Notes: generated from the letters alone by a model not told the origin. DNA of 51,208 bases from Spirochaetaceae bacterium (GCA_017614995.1 JAGAAX010000048.1:1-51208), one strand, 5' to 3'. Positions 35,760 to 43,744 are shown, counted from the first letter of the stretch. Program-made: numbers and translations.

Positions 35760-36199
35760 AAGAAACTAATGCAGAATGGCGCCCGACTATCGTGGCTTTC
35801 TGCTGCAACTGGTGTTCTTATGCAGGTGCAGACCTTGCAGGAACAAACCGCCTGAATTATCCGGCAAATGTAAAGATTATCCGCGTGCCGTGTTCATGCC
35901 GCGTAAACCCGATGTTCATTCTGCGTGCTTTTCAGCGCGGCGCAGACGGCGTAATTATGTGCGGCTGCCACCCGGGCGACTGTCACTATACAAGCGGCAA
36001 CTATTTTGCACGCCGCCGCATGACGCTGCTTTTCAGTATGCTTGACTTTCTCGGCATTGAGAAAGGACGCACACGCGTTGAATGGGTCAGCGCCGCAGAA
36101 GGTGCAAAATTTGCAAAGACTATGAATGAATTCGCTGAGACAATTACCAAGCTCGGCAAAAATAAACGCCTGGAGGACTTAAGATGCAAGAAGCAGTAG
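35750..36199 (+). CDS. flxD: FlxD/MvhD-like iron-sulfur subunit
   Basis: A 149-residue [2Fe-2S] protein that docks the electron-donating module onto HdrA. It shows FCCNWCSYAGADLAG (about residues 18-32), RVPCSCRVNP and MCGCHPGDCHY, all standard for MvhD/FlpD. In methanogens the donor module is a hydrogenase; here FlxC, FlxB and FlxA follow, so NAD(P)H is the expected donor. GGAGG lies just before the ATG within hdrA. It overlaps flxC by 16 bases. Confidence 0.9.
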   Translation: MSIEETNAEWRPTIVAFCCNWCSYAGADLAGTNRLNYPANVKIIRVPCSCRVNPMFILRAFQRGADGVIMCGCHPGDCHYTSGNYFARRRMTLLFSMLDFLGIEKGRTRVEWVSAAEGAKFAKTMNEFAETITKLGKNKRLEDLRCKKQ

Positions 36200-37134
36200 C
36201 AAAAAAAATGCTTGAACGCGCAAAGGCCCTTCTTAAAGACGGAACTGTAACACGCGTTGCAGGCTGGAAAAAAGGTTTATTCGAGTACGATGTGACGCCG
36301 GGTGTGTTCACATCTGAAGCACAGCTTGATGCAGAATTTGTCTACAACGATTTCTGCTGTTCAAACCTTTCAAAGTATATGATTGCACAGTCTCGCCCGG
36401 TAAAGGCAAACGGTGCGCCAAACGAAGGCAAAATCGCAGTTTTCTTAAAGCCTTGCGACACATACAGCTTCAACCAGCTTTTAAAAGAGCACCGCATTCT
36501 GCGCGATAACGTGTATGTAATCGGTGTTCCTTGCGGCGATTTTAAGACTGTGCCCGAGGGCGGCACTTTGGCTGACGCAAAGCCTACAGACCGCTGTGCT
36601 GTGTGCAAAAGCACAAAGCATGTTGTGTATGACGAGCTTATTGGCGAAGAGGGCGAAGTAAAAGATTCAAAGCGCTTTGACGAAGTTGCAAAACTTGAAG
36701 CAATGAGCCCAGATGAGCGCTACGAATTCTGGCGCGGCGAGCTTTCAAAGTGTATACGCTGCAACGCCTGCCGCAACATCTGTCCGGCATGTTCATGCGA
36801 GCACTGTGTTTTCGACAACCCTGAAAGCGGCATCTCGCAGAAAGCGGCTGCCGACAGCTTTGAAGAAAATATGTTCCATATTATACGTGCATTTCACGTT
36901 GCAGGCCGTTGTACAGACTGCGGCGAATGCAGCCGCGTATGTCCGCAGAACATTCCGCTTCATCTGCTTAACCGCAAGTTCATCAAAGACATAAACGAAC
37001 TTTACGGCGAATTTCAGGCTGGTGAAGATACCGAAACACGCGCACCGCTCAACATTTTTGACAAGAACGACGTTGAGCCGGGTGTCGTCTACGAGCGTGC
37101 AGAAGCGCGCGAAGCCTCAAAGGGGGCTGAATGA
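36184..37134 (+). CDS. flxC: FlxC-like 4Fe-4S protein
   Basis: A subunit of 316 residues. The N-terminal half (FLKPCDTYSFNQLLKEHRIL and VIGVPCGDF) resembles the domain found in F420-hydrogenase beta-type and related electron-transfer proteins. The C-terminal half carries two cysteine motifs: CIRCNACRNICPACSCEHC from residue 190, and CTDCGECSRVCPQ from residue 243, enough for two cubane clusters. Its place between flxD and flxB matches the Desulfovibrio hdr-flx gene order, which is the main basis of the name. It overlaps both neighbours (16 and 4 bases). Confidence 0.8.
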   Translation: MQEAVAKKMLERAKALLKDGTVTRVAGWKKGLFEYDVTPGVFTSEAQLDAEFVYNDFCCSNLSKYMIAQSRPVKANGAPNEGKIAVFLKPCDTYSFNQLLKEHRILRDNVYVIGVPCGDFKTVPEGGTLADAKPTDRCAVCKSTKHVVYDELIGEEGEVKDSKRFDEVAKLEAMSPDERYEFWRGELSKCIRCNACRNICPACSCEHCVFDNPESGISQKAAADSFEENMFHIIRAFHVAGRCTDCGECSRVCPQNIPLHLLNRKFIKDINELYGEFQAGEDTETRAPLNIFDKNDVEPGVVYERAEAREASKGAE

Positions 37135-38225
37135 TGTACAGACTTGCTGAAAATAAATTGAATGATTTCCTTGCAGCTTTGGCTAAGGTAGAAAAGATTT
37201 ATCTGCCGGTCAAAGACAGTTCAAGCGGCGCAGCTTCAAACTTTGCCGCCAACTACAAGGAATGGAAAGAAGGCGTTGAATATGCTGACTGCCTTAATAC
37301 AAGCCGCAGCGCAAAAGACTTTTTCTTTCCGCAGACCGAAAACCTGTTTGAGCTTAAGATGAGCGGCAAAAATATTGAAGTTATCGATACGAGAAAAGAG
37401 CACGAAGATTTTGTAATCTTTGGCGTGCGCGCATGTGACGTTCAGAGTTTTGCTGTTCTCGACAATGTTTATCTTAAACAGCAGCCGGTTGACACTTATT
37501 ATAAGAACAGACGCGAACACGCGACAATTATCGCAATGGCTTGTGCAAAACCTGCACAGACTTGTTTCTGCCAGAATATCGGAATTGACGCCGCAAACCC
37601 AGGCTCAAAAGACGGTGCTGTTGATGCACGTGCCTGGAAAAAAGACGGAAACTACTATTTTGAAGCAGTAAGCGAGAAGGGCAAGGCTTTGTTTGCAAAA
37701 CTTGCTGCAAGTGGTTCTGGTCTTGCAGAAGATTCTTCAGCAGAAAAAGCTGTTGAAGAAGCAAAAGCTGCAATCAAGGCAGAAGTTGCAAAGCTTCCTA
37801 TAAAGATGCCTGATAATGCAATTTTTGATGAGAAAAACCTCAAGACTGTGTTCAATGCAAAAGTCTGGGGCGAGCTTTCAGAGACTTGTCTTGCCTGCGG
37901 AACTTGTACATTTGTGTGCCCGACATGCCAGTGCTACGACATCCGCGACTTTGACACAGGTTCCGGCATCAGACGTTTCCGCTGCTGGGATAGCTGCATG
38001 TATTCAGACTTTACAAAAATGTCTGCCGGTCAGCCGCGCCTTACACAGCTTGAACGCTTCCGCCAGAGATTTATGCACAAGCTCGTATATTATCCGTCTT
38101 ACTATAATGGAATGTCTGGCTGCGTAGGCTGCGGACGCTGTCTTGCAAAATGCCCTATCAGCATGAATATCGTGAAAGTTGCAAAGGCACTTTCTGCTGA
38201 ACTTGAAAACAAGGAAGGTAACTAA
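37131..38225 (+). CDS. flxB: FlxB-like iron-sulfur protein (AsrA/sulfhydrogenase beta type)
   Basis: 364 residues, similar in plan to anaerobic sulfite reductase subunit A and sulfhydrogenase beta. The N-terminal domain contains DFVIFGVRACDVQSFAVLDNVYL. The C-terminal part has CLACGTCTFVCPTCQCYDI (from residue 253) and CVGCGRCLAKCP (from residue 331), ligands for two 4Fe-4S clusters. A flexible Ala/Glu/Lys-rich linker (about residues 180-225) joins the halves. It passes electrons from the flavoprotein FlxA toward FlxC/FlxD and HdrA. It overlaps flxC by 4 bases and flxA by 1 base (TAATG). Confidence 0.82.
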   Translation: MMYRLAENKLNDFLAALAKVEKIYLPVKDSSSGAASNFAANYKEWKEGVEYADCLNTSRSAKDFFFPQTENLFELKMSGKNIEVIDTRKEHEDFVIFGVRACDVQSFAVLDNVYLKQQPVDTYYKNRREHATIIAMACAKPAQTCFCQNIGIDAANPGSKDGAVDARAWKKDGNYYFEAVSEKGKALFAKLAASGSGLAEDSSAEKAVEEAKAAIKAEVAKLPIKMPDNAIFDEKNLKTVFNAKVWGELSETCLACGTCTFVCPTCQCYDIRDFDTGSGIRRFRCWDSCMYSDFTKMSAGQPRLTQLERFRQRFMHKLVYYPSYYNGMSGCVGCGRCLAKCPISMNIVKVAKALSAELENKEGN

Positions 38226-39052
38226 TGGAACAGGAAGCACTTATTCCGCGCGTCGGCGTTATTACTGAAATCCGTCAGGACACACCTGATGTAAAGACCT
38301 TCCGCGTAGTTTCTACTGACGGAAAAAAACTTTTTGAGCATATTCCGGGGCAGTGTGCAATGCTTTCTGTGCCCGGCGTAAGTGAAGCGATGATTTCTAT
38401 TACGTCTTCGCCTACAGTTAAAGAATACATGGAATTCAGCGTAAAAAAATGCGGCTGTCTTACAACATGGCTTCATGCAACAGAGCCGGGACAGATGATT
38501 ACAGTCCGCGGCCCTTACGGCAACGGATTCCCTGTTGATACAGACTTTAAAGGCAAAGACCTCGTGTTTATTGCAGGCGGAATCGGTCTTGCACCGCTTC
38601 ATTCTGTGATTAACTATTGCCGCGCAAACGCAAAAGATTACGGCAAGCTTCAGGTTATTTACGGTTCGCGCTCAAAGCAGGATTTAGTTGACTACAAAGA
38701 GATTCTAGACGAATGGTGCAAAGACCCGAACATGGAAGTTGACCTTACAATCGACAATCCGCAGCCTGACTGGGACGGTCATGTTGGGTTTATTCCAAAC
38801 TACGTCAAGGAGCTTAACCCTGATTTACGCAAGACCATTCTGATGTGCGGCCCGCCAATCATGATTAAGTTCACTTTGGCCGGTCTTAAAGAGCTCGGCT
38901 TTAAGGAAAATCAGGTTTATACAACGATGGAGCTCCGCATGAAGTGCGGAATCGGCAAATGCGGCCGCTGCAACATCGGTAACAAGTATGTCTGCAAAGA
39001 CGGTCCTGTTTTCAGATTTGACCAGCTCGACGAGCTTCCAAATGAATACTAG
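38225..39052 (+). CDS. flxA: FlxA-like FAD/NAD(P)-binding oxidoreductase (AsrB type)
   Basis: The NAD(P)H entry point of the Flx module. It belongs to the ferredoxin-NADP reductase superfamily: a flavin-binding barrel with MISITSSPTV (residues 56-65), a GPYGNGFPV phosphate loop, the nucleotide-binding FIAGGIGLAPLHSVINY segment, and MCGPPIMIKFTLAGLKELGF. Near the C-terminus CGIGKCGRCNIGNKYVC is the 2Fe-2S cysteine set seen in AsrB, PyrK and sulfhydrogenase gamma. The length of 275 residues is normal. NADH versus NADPH cannot be decided by eye. A 135-base hairpin-rich gap separates it from frdB. Confidence 0.88.
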   Translation: MEQEALIPRVGVITEIRQDTPDVKTFRVVSTDGKKLFEHIPGQCAMLSVPGVSEAMISITSSPTVKEYMEFSVKKCGCLTTWLHATEPGQMITVRGPYGNGFPVDTDFKGKDLVFIAGGIGLAPLHSVINYCRANAKDYGKLQVIYGSRSKQDLVDYKEILDEWCKDPNMEVDLTIDNPQPDWDGHVGFIPNYVKELNPDLRKTILMCGPPIMIKFTLAGLKELGFKENQVYTTMELRMKCGIGKCGRCNIGNKYVCKDGPVFRFDQLDELPNEY

Positions 39053-39167
39053 CTCTGTTCGAAAACTTGGTTAGTTTTCGAACAGAGCAGCAATTTTTCA
39101 GGCTAAAGCCTTACAAAATTGCGATTTGCTAAAGTTCGTGTTCGGAAAGCTGATGTTTCCGAACACG
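39052..39167 (+). promoter_or_regulatory. Three consecutive hairpins between flxA and frdB
   Basis: Hairpin 1: GCTCTGTTCGAAAACT (39052-39067) with a perfect 16-bp complement at 39073-39088. Hairpin 2: GCAATTTT (39090-39097) with AAAATTGC (39115-39122), enclosing AGGCT-AA-AGCCT. Hairpin 3: CGTGTTCGGAAA (39137-39148) with a perfect complement at 39156-39167. AGGAG and the frdB ATG follow. Likely roles are mRNA end protection, processing or attenuation that sets the FlxA to FrdB ratio. Confidence 0.7.
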
Positions 39168-39187
39168 TCTATTATAGGAGAATTACA

Positions 39188-39871
39188 ATGGAAAAGATGG
39201 TTAGCATCTTCCTTTTTGGAAAAAAATACGAAGTTCCTGCTGATTTGACGATTATGAACGCCATGGAATATGCAGGCTATCAGCTTGTGCGCGGCTGCGG
39301 CTGCCGTAACGGTTTCTGCGGTGCCTGTGCAACAATTTACCGCATTAAAGGCGAGCGCGAGCTTAAAACTTGCCTTGCCTGTCAGACTAAGGTTGAAGAC
39401 AACATGTATGTTGCCACTCTGCCTTTCTTTCCGCTTGAAAAGCAGGTTTACGACATCAACAAGGTTAAGCCGTCAGAGCAGATTATGATGCAGCTTTACC
39501 CTGAAATTTACTGCTGTATCGGCTGCAACGCATGTACAAAGTCTTGTACACAGGGCTTGAACGTAATGCAGTATATTGCCTACGCACAGCGCGGCGAATA
39601 CGCAAAATGCGCGGACGAGTCTTTTGACTGCGTAATGTGCGGTGTGTGCAGCTCACGCTGTCCTGCCGGCATAAGCCATCCGCAGGTTGCAGAGCTTGCG
39701 CGCCGTCTTAACGGCAAGTACATTCAGCCTGAAACACAGCATCTGCTTGACCGCGTTGCTGAAATTGATGCAGGTAAATGCGAAGAAGCAATTAAGAAGC
39801 TCGTAGAAATGTCTACAGGCAGCAAAGAGCAGATTAAGAATCTGTATAACACCCGCGAGATTGAGAAATAA
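39188..39871 (+). CDS. frdB: Fumarate reductase/succinate dehydrogenase iron-sulfur subunit-like
   Basis: Delivers electrons to the flavoprotein encoded next. The N-terminal half is a plant-type ferredoxin fold with GCGCRNGFCGAC (about residues 35-46) and CLAC (about 63-66) for a 2Fe-2S cluster. The C-terminal half has CIGCNACTKSC (about residues 108-118) and CVMCGVCSSRCP (about 146-157), two full cubane motifs instead of the mixed 3Fe/4Fe set of respiratory FrdB. The ATG at 39188 has AGGAG upstream; the longer in-frame ORF reads back through the hairpins. No membrane anchor gene is adjacent, so the enzyme is probably soluble and fed by Hdr/Flx instead of quinol. Confidence 0.8.
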   Translation: MEKMVSIFLFGKKYEVPADLTIMNAMEYAGYQLVRGCGCRNGFCGACATIYRIKGERELKTCLACQTKVEDNMYVATLPFFPLEKQVYDINKVKPSEQIMMQLYPEIYCCIGCNACTKSCTQGLNVMQYIAYAQRGEYAKCADESFDCVMCGVCSSRCPAGISHPQVAELARRLNGKYIQPETQHLLDRVAEIDAGKCEEAIKKLVEMSTGSKEQIKNLYNTREIEK

Positions 39872-39881
39872 GGAGCGTATG

Positions 39882-41540
39882 ATGAGCGATAAATATATTG
39901 CTGATGTAGCAAACAGCTACACTGATGAGATGATTGAGTCAGCAAAGATTGTTGCTGCAAAGCGTGATGAAAACATCAAATTTGAACATGCGCGCCTTAC
40001 TGCTGATGAAAAAGACGAAATTTTAGCAAAATACCATCCAGACCGCATTGCAAGCCAGTTTGCAGAACTCAAGATTGGTCCGAATAAAGGTGAAAAAGCT
40101 CCGATTGAGCTTGCAGAAATGCTTCAGGCTAAACCGCGCATTGAGCCGGAAGACGTTGACCTTTCAAAAGTTGATTATGAAGCTGACGTGCTTGTAATCG
40201 GCGGCGGCGGTGCAGGAACTTCTGCCGCAATTATGGCTTCTGAAGCCGGTGCAAAAGTTCTGCTCGTAACAAAGCTCCGCGTAGGCGATGCAAACACAAT
40301 GATGGCAGAAGGCGGTATTCAGGCTGCTGACAAGCCGAACGATTCGCCGGCACAGCATTATCTTGATGCATTCGGCGGCGGCCACTTTGACGGAAAACCT
40401 GAGCTTGTCTATACGCTTGTAAACAAAGCTCCGTCTGTTATTAAATGGCTCAACGACCTCGGTGTTGAATTCGACAAAATGCCGGACGGCACAATGGTTA
40501 CAACACATGGCGGCGGAACAAGCCGCAAGAGAATGCACGCCTGCAAAGACTATTCTGGTGCAGAGATTATGCGCACATTGCGCGACGAAACATTCAACCG
40601 CGCAGACAAAATCACTGTTGTAGATTTTACTTCTGCTGTTGAGATTATCAAAGACGATAACGGCAATGCATGTGGTGCTGTCCTTATGAATATGGAAACA
40701 AAGGAAATTCTGATTGCAAAAGCCAAAGTTGTGATTATCGCAACTGGCGGTGCAGGACGTATGCATTATCAGGGATTCCCTACATCGAACCACTACGGCG
40801 CAACGGCGGACGGTCTTGTTTTGGCTTACCGCGCAGGTGCTAAGCTTTTGTACCAGGACTCATTGCAGTATCACCCGACAGGTGCTGCTTACCCGGTTCA
40901 GATTCTCGGTGCGCTTGTAACAGAAAAAGTGCGCTCTCTTGGTGCAAAGCTTGTAAATTCAAAGGGCGAAGTCTACATTCACCCTCTTGAAACACGCGAC
41001 GTAAACGCTTCAGGCATCATCAAGCAGTGCCGTCTCGGCAACGGCATTAAGACAGACATTTCTGAAGGCGTATGGCTTGATACTCCAATGATTGAAAAAA
41101 TCAACGGCGAGGGCACAATCGAAAAGCGCATTCCTGCAATGCTGCGCATGTTCGGCAAATACGGCATCGACATCAGAAAAGACCCGATTCTCGTTTATCC
41201 GACACTGCACTATCAGAACGGCGGCGTAGAAATCAACAAGACATGCCACACAAACGTGGGCAATCTGCTTGTTGCAGGTGAAGCTTCTGGCGGCGTTCAT
41301 GGAACAAACCGCCTTATGGGAAACAGCCTTCTTGATGTTGTAGTATTCGGCCGCGAAGCCGGAATTGAAGCCGGAAAGATTTTCAAAGACATCAAGATGC
41401 CTGCAAAATTGAGCTTGCAGCATGTAAAAGACTTTGAGAAAGAACGCGCCGCCGCAAAAATCGCCGGTGACGCTGTTTCACCAAAACTGCTGCCGGTATA
41501 CACCTTTGGCAACACAGAAATTACCAAAATGCCTTTCTAA
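39882..41540 (+). CDS. frdA: Fumarate reductase-type flavoprotein subunit
   Basis: The catalytic FAD subunit. After an unusual N-terminal extension of about 100 residues (LTADEKDEILAKYHPDRI), the FAD motif VLVIGGGGAGTSAAIMASEAGA appears, followed by MAEGGIQAA and YHPTGA. TEKVRSLGA and LETRDV provide the Glu, Arg and catalytic Arg seen in soluble fumarate reductases (EAVR...TTRD). The C-terminal GEASGGVHGTNRLMGNSLLD is typical of the SdhA/FrdA superfamily. At 552 residues it is close to normal. AAGGAG is best spaced for the ATG at 39882, although 39879 is also possible. It could instead act on another enoate such as acrylate; the fumarase and dehydrogenase upstream favour fumarate. Confidence 0.85.
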   Translation: MSDKYIADVANSYTDEMIESAKIVAAKRDENIKFEHARLTADEKDEILAKYHPDRIASQFAELKIGPNKGEKAPIELAEMLQAKPRIEPEDVDLSKVDYEADVLVIGGGGAGTSAAIMASEAGAKVLLVTKLRVGDANTMMAEGGIQAADKPNDSPAQHYLDAFGGGHFDGKPELVYTLVNKAPSVIKWLNDLGVEFDKMPDGTMVTTHGGGTSRKRMHACKDYSGAEIMRTLRDETFNRADKITVVDFTSAVEIIKDDNGNACGAVLMNMETKEILIAKAKVVIIATGGAGRMHYQGFPTSNHYGATADGLVLAYRAGAKLLYQDSLQYHPTGAAYPVQILGALVTEKVRSLGAKLVNSKGEVYIHPLETRDVNASGIIKQCRLGNGIKTDISEGVWLDTPMIEKINGEGTIEKRIPAMLRMFGKYGIDIRKDPILVYPTLHYQNGGVEINKTCHTNVGNLLVAGEASGGVHGTNRLMGNSLLDVVVFGREAGIEAGKIFKDIKMPAKLSLQHVKDFEKERAAAKIAGDAVSPKLLPVYTFGNTEITKMPF

Positions 41541-41557
41541 AATTTGGAGGAACAGAA

Positions 41558-41806
41558 ATGACAATTGCAGTATGTATGGGAAGCTCCTGCCATGTTAAAG
41601 GCGCAAAAACTATTATAGAGCTGCTTAAAGAAAAAATAAAAGCCAATAACCTTGAGGACAAGGTAATATTGACCGGCACAATCTGCTTAGGACAGTGCGC
41701 ATCTGGCGGTGCAAATATGAAGATTGACGATGAAATCGTTACAGGCATAACCCGCGAAAATTTTGACAACTTCTTCGCCGAAAAAGTCCTGACCAAGCTA
41801 AAGTAA
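41558..41806 (+). CDS. Thioredoxin-like 2Fe-2S ferredoxin
   Basis: An 82-residue protein of the NuoE/HndA C-terminal type. Cys ligands are in CMGSSCHVKG (C6, C11) and TICLGQCASG (about C43, C47), the CX4C...CX3C arrangement of thioredoxin-fold ferredoxins. GGAGG precedes the start, 17 bases after frdA. As last gene of the run it may shuttle electrons between the Flx/Hdr module and another enzyme. It is followed by a terminator-like structure that holds a mosaic repeat in its loop. Confidence 0.85.
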   Translation: MTIAVCMGSSCHVKGAKTIIELLKEKIKANNLEDKVILTGTICLGQCASGGANMKIDDEIVTGITRENFDNFFAEKVLTKLK

Positions 41807-41824
41807 TTACAAAGCTGCTGTCTG

Positions 41825-41958
41825 AAAAAAAGCGGAGAGGAAGTCTAAAATCATACTGTCATTCCGAACTTGGTTCGGAATCTCTGCACTAAATATAGTG
41901 TAGATGCTGAAACAAGTTCAGCATGACAATTCTTTTTATACGTCTCCCGCTTTTTTTT
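41825..41958 (+). terminator. Terminator stem of the redox operon with a repeat in its loop
   Basis: The left strand AAAAAAAGCGGAGAG (41825-41839) can pair, with one bulge, with CTCCCGCTTTTTTTT (41944-41958). The 104 bases between contain the complete mosaic repeat 41858-41927. The right strand ends in a run of eight T, as in a rho-independent terminator. Confidence 0.55.
41858..41927. repeat. Cloverleaf-type mosaic repeat, copy 3
   Basis: GTCAT, left arm TCCGAAC/GTTCGGA, ATCT, a central hairpin with CACTA/TAGTG, AGAT, right arm GCTGAA/TTCAGC, ATGAC. Its left and right arms correspond to the right and left arm types of copy 1 at 1142. Confidence 0.85.
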
Positions 41959-41986
41959 GTTGTATGAAAATGCAAAAAAGTATAAT
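41957..41986 (+). promoter_or_regulatory. paaK promoter, near-leaderless
   Basis: TTGTTG (41957-41962), 18 bases, TATAAT (41981-41986), with a second TATAAT register overlapping it. The paaK ATG follows only 11 bases later with no Shine-Dalgarno sequence, so the transcript should have almost no leader. Confidence 0.55.
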
Positions 41987-41997
41987 ATAATCACATT

Positions 41998-43302
41998 ATG
42001 ATTTGGAATCCAGAATTAGAATGTATGGACAGGGAAGCACGCAAACGGCTCCAGTTCGCAAGGCTTAAGAACCTTGTTGAACACGTATACAATGCTGTTC
42101 CTTTTTACAGGCAGAAGTTTGACGCCGCCGGCGTTAAGCCTTCCGATATTACTTGTCTTGCCGATATTGCAAAACTTCCATTTACAACAAAAAGTGATTT
42201 GCGCGAGACCTATCCTTATGGGCTTCTCGCTGTTCCACAGGCTCAAATTGTTGAAGTTCACATGTCGTCTGGTACAACCGGCACACCTGTTGTAGACGCT
42301 TACACAGACAGCGACTTGAACGACTGGGCAGAAGCTATGGCACGTTCTTTGGCAGGTGCAGGCGCATGCAAAGACGATACAATCCAGAACGCATACGGTT
42401 ACGGTCTTTTTACAGGCGGTATGGGCGTTCATCATGGAACACGCAAGCTTGGTGCAACGATAGTTCCGATTTCTTCAGGAAATACAGAAAAGCAGCTTAC
42501 AATGCTCCGCGACTTTAAGTCTTCGGTTTTTACTTGTACACCTTCTTATGCACTTTATATGGCAGAATGTGCAAAAGAGCTTGGCATTGACTTAAGAAAG
42601 CTCAATGTCCGCGCCGGTGTTTTCGGTGCAGAACCTTGGTCTGAGGGTATGCGCCAGAAAATCGAGGAAGAATGGGGCATTAAGGCTTATGACATTTACG
42701 GCCTTACTGAAATTACCGGCCCTGGTGTTGCATGTGAGTGCGAAGCACAGTACGGTATGCACGTAAATGAAGACATGTTCTTCCCTGAAATTATTAACCC
42801 TGAAACAGGCGAACCTCTGCCGGACGGTGAAAAAGGCGAGCTTGTATTTACAACGCTTACAAAGCAGGGCACTCCGCTTATCCGCTACCGCACAAGAGAC
42901 ATCACATTTATCATAGCTGATGAATGTTCATGCGGACGCACAACACGCAGAATCCACCGTCTTTTCGGCAGAACAGACGACATGATGATTATCCGCGGTG
43001 TAAACGTATTCCCAAGCCAGATTGAGAACGCACTTGTCGGCATAAAAGGTGTTGAGCCAAACTACCTTATTACAGTTGACCGCAATCCAAAGACTCATCT
43101 TGATGAGGCAGAACTTCAGGTTGAAGTCAGCTCAGAAGCTTTCAGCGATGAGACTAAGAACCTTGAAGCACTTCGCGCTAACATCGACGCTGTAATGAAG
43201 AGCAAGCTCGGAATTCACTTGAAGATAAAGCTTGTTGAACCGAAGACAATCGAGCGTTTCACCGGAAAATCTAAACGCGTTATCGACAAACGCAAACTTT
43301 AG
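41998..43302 (+). CDS. paaK: Phenylacetate-CoA ligase
   Basis: Activates phenylacetate or a similar aryl acid with ATP and CoA. The N-terminus MIWNPELECMDREA is typical of PaaK. The AMP-binding P-loop is MSSGTTGTPVV near residue 88, YGLTEITGPG lies near residue 237, and C-terminal RTDDMMIIRGVNVFPSQIE is the hinge and CoA domain. The length of 434 residues is normal. The gene downstream encodes the ACT-domain protein commonly paired with anaerobic PaaK. No indolepyruvate oxidoreductase (IorAB), a common third partner, lies in the window. It may serve uptake of arylacetates for aromatic amino acid synthesis by reductive carboxylation, a known role in rumen anaerobes. Confidence 0.93.
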   Translation: MIWNPELECMDREARKRLQFARLKNLVEHVYNAVPFYRQKFDAAGVKPSDITCLADIAKLPFTTKSDLRETYPYGLLAVPQAQIVEVHMSSGTTGTPVVDAYTDSDLNDWAEAMARSLAGAGACKDDTIQNAYGYGLFTGGMGVHHGTRKLGATIVPISSGNTEKQLTMLRDFKSSVFTCTPSYALYMAECAKELGIDLRKLNVRAGVFGAEPWSEGMRQKIEEEWGIKAYDIYGLTEITGPGVACECEAQYGMHVNEDMFFPEIINPETGEPLPDGEKGELVFTTLTKQGTPLIRYRTRDITFIIADECSCGRTTRRIHRLFGRTDDMMIIRGVNVFPSQIENALVGIKGVEPNYLITVDRNPKTHLDEAELQVEVSSEAFSDETKNLEALRANIDAVMKSKLGIHLKIKLVEPKTIERFTGKSKRVIDKRKL

Positions 43303-43327
43303 CCTTAAAATACAAGAGAGGTATGCT

Positions 43328-43744
43328 ATGAAAATGAAGCAAATATCAATTTTTTTGGAAAACTCTACAGGACGTATTGCCGAGGTTACACGCGTATTGA
43401 AAGATGCCGGTGTTAATCTGCGTGCTATTTCAATTGCAGACACCGCCGATTTCGGCATTCTGCGCCTTATTACAAGCGATTCTGAGAGAACTCTTGAAGT
43501 TCTTAAAAAAGCCAATTTTACCACAAGAACTACCGATGTTCTCGCTGTTAAGATTCCAGATCAGGTAGGCAGCCTTCATGATGTAATGGTGCTTTTTCAG
43601 AAAAACAGCATAAATATTGAATATCTTTATGCTTCTTTTGAAATGACCGAGGACAGCACTGTTATCATTTTCAAGGTTGAAAACCCTGACGACGGTCTTA
43701 AAGTTCTTGAAGCCAACGGCTACGAAGCCATTTCTTCTTTTTAA
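43328..43744 (+). CDS. Tandem ACT-domain protein
   Basis: 138 residues forming two ACT domains. The first starts MKMKQISIFLENSTGRIAEV with DAGVNLRAISIAD; the second has VKIPDQVGSLHDVMVLFQKNSINIEY. ACT pairs bind amino acids, and this gene regularly follows paaK in anaerobes, suggesting sensing of phenylalanine or a relative to control the ligase. The ATG at 43328 has GAGAGG upstream. The longer in-frame ORF from 43232 overlaps the paaK coding end and is rejected. Followed by a strong terminator. Confidence 0.88.
   Translation: MKMKQISIFLENSTGRIAEVTRVLKDAGVNLRAISIADTADFGILRLITSDSERTLEVLKKANFTTRTTDVLAVKIPDQVGSLHDVMVLFQKNSINIEYLYASFEMTEDSTVIIFKVENPDDGLKVLEANGYEAISSF

Noticed and set aside
43232-43327. 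Longer ACT protein starting inside paaK
   Set aside because: The extra N-terminal residues are the out-of-frame shadow of the paaK 3' end; GAGAGG marks the ATG at 43328.
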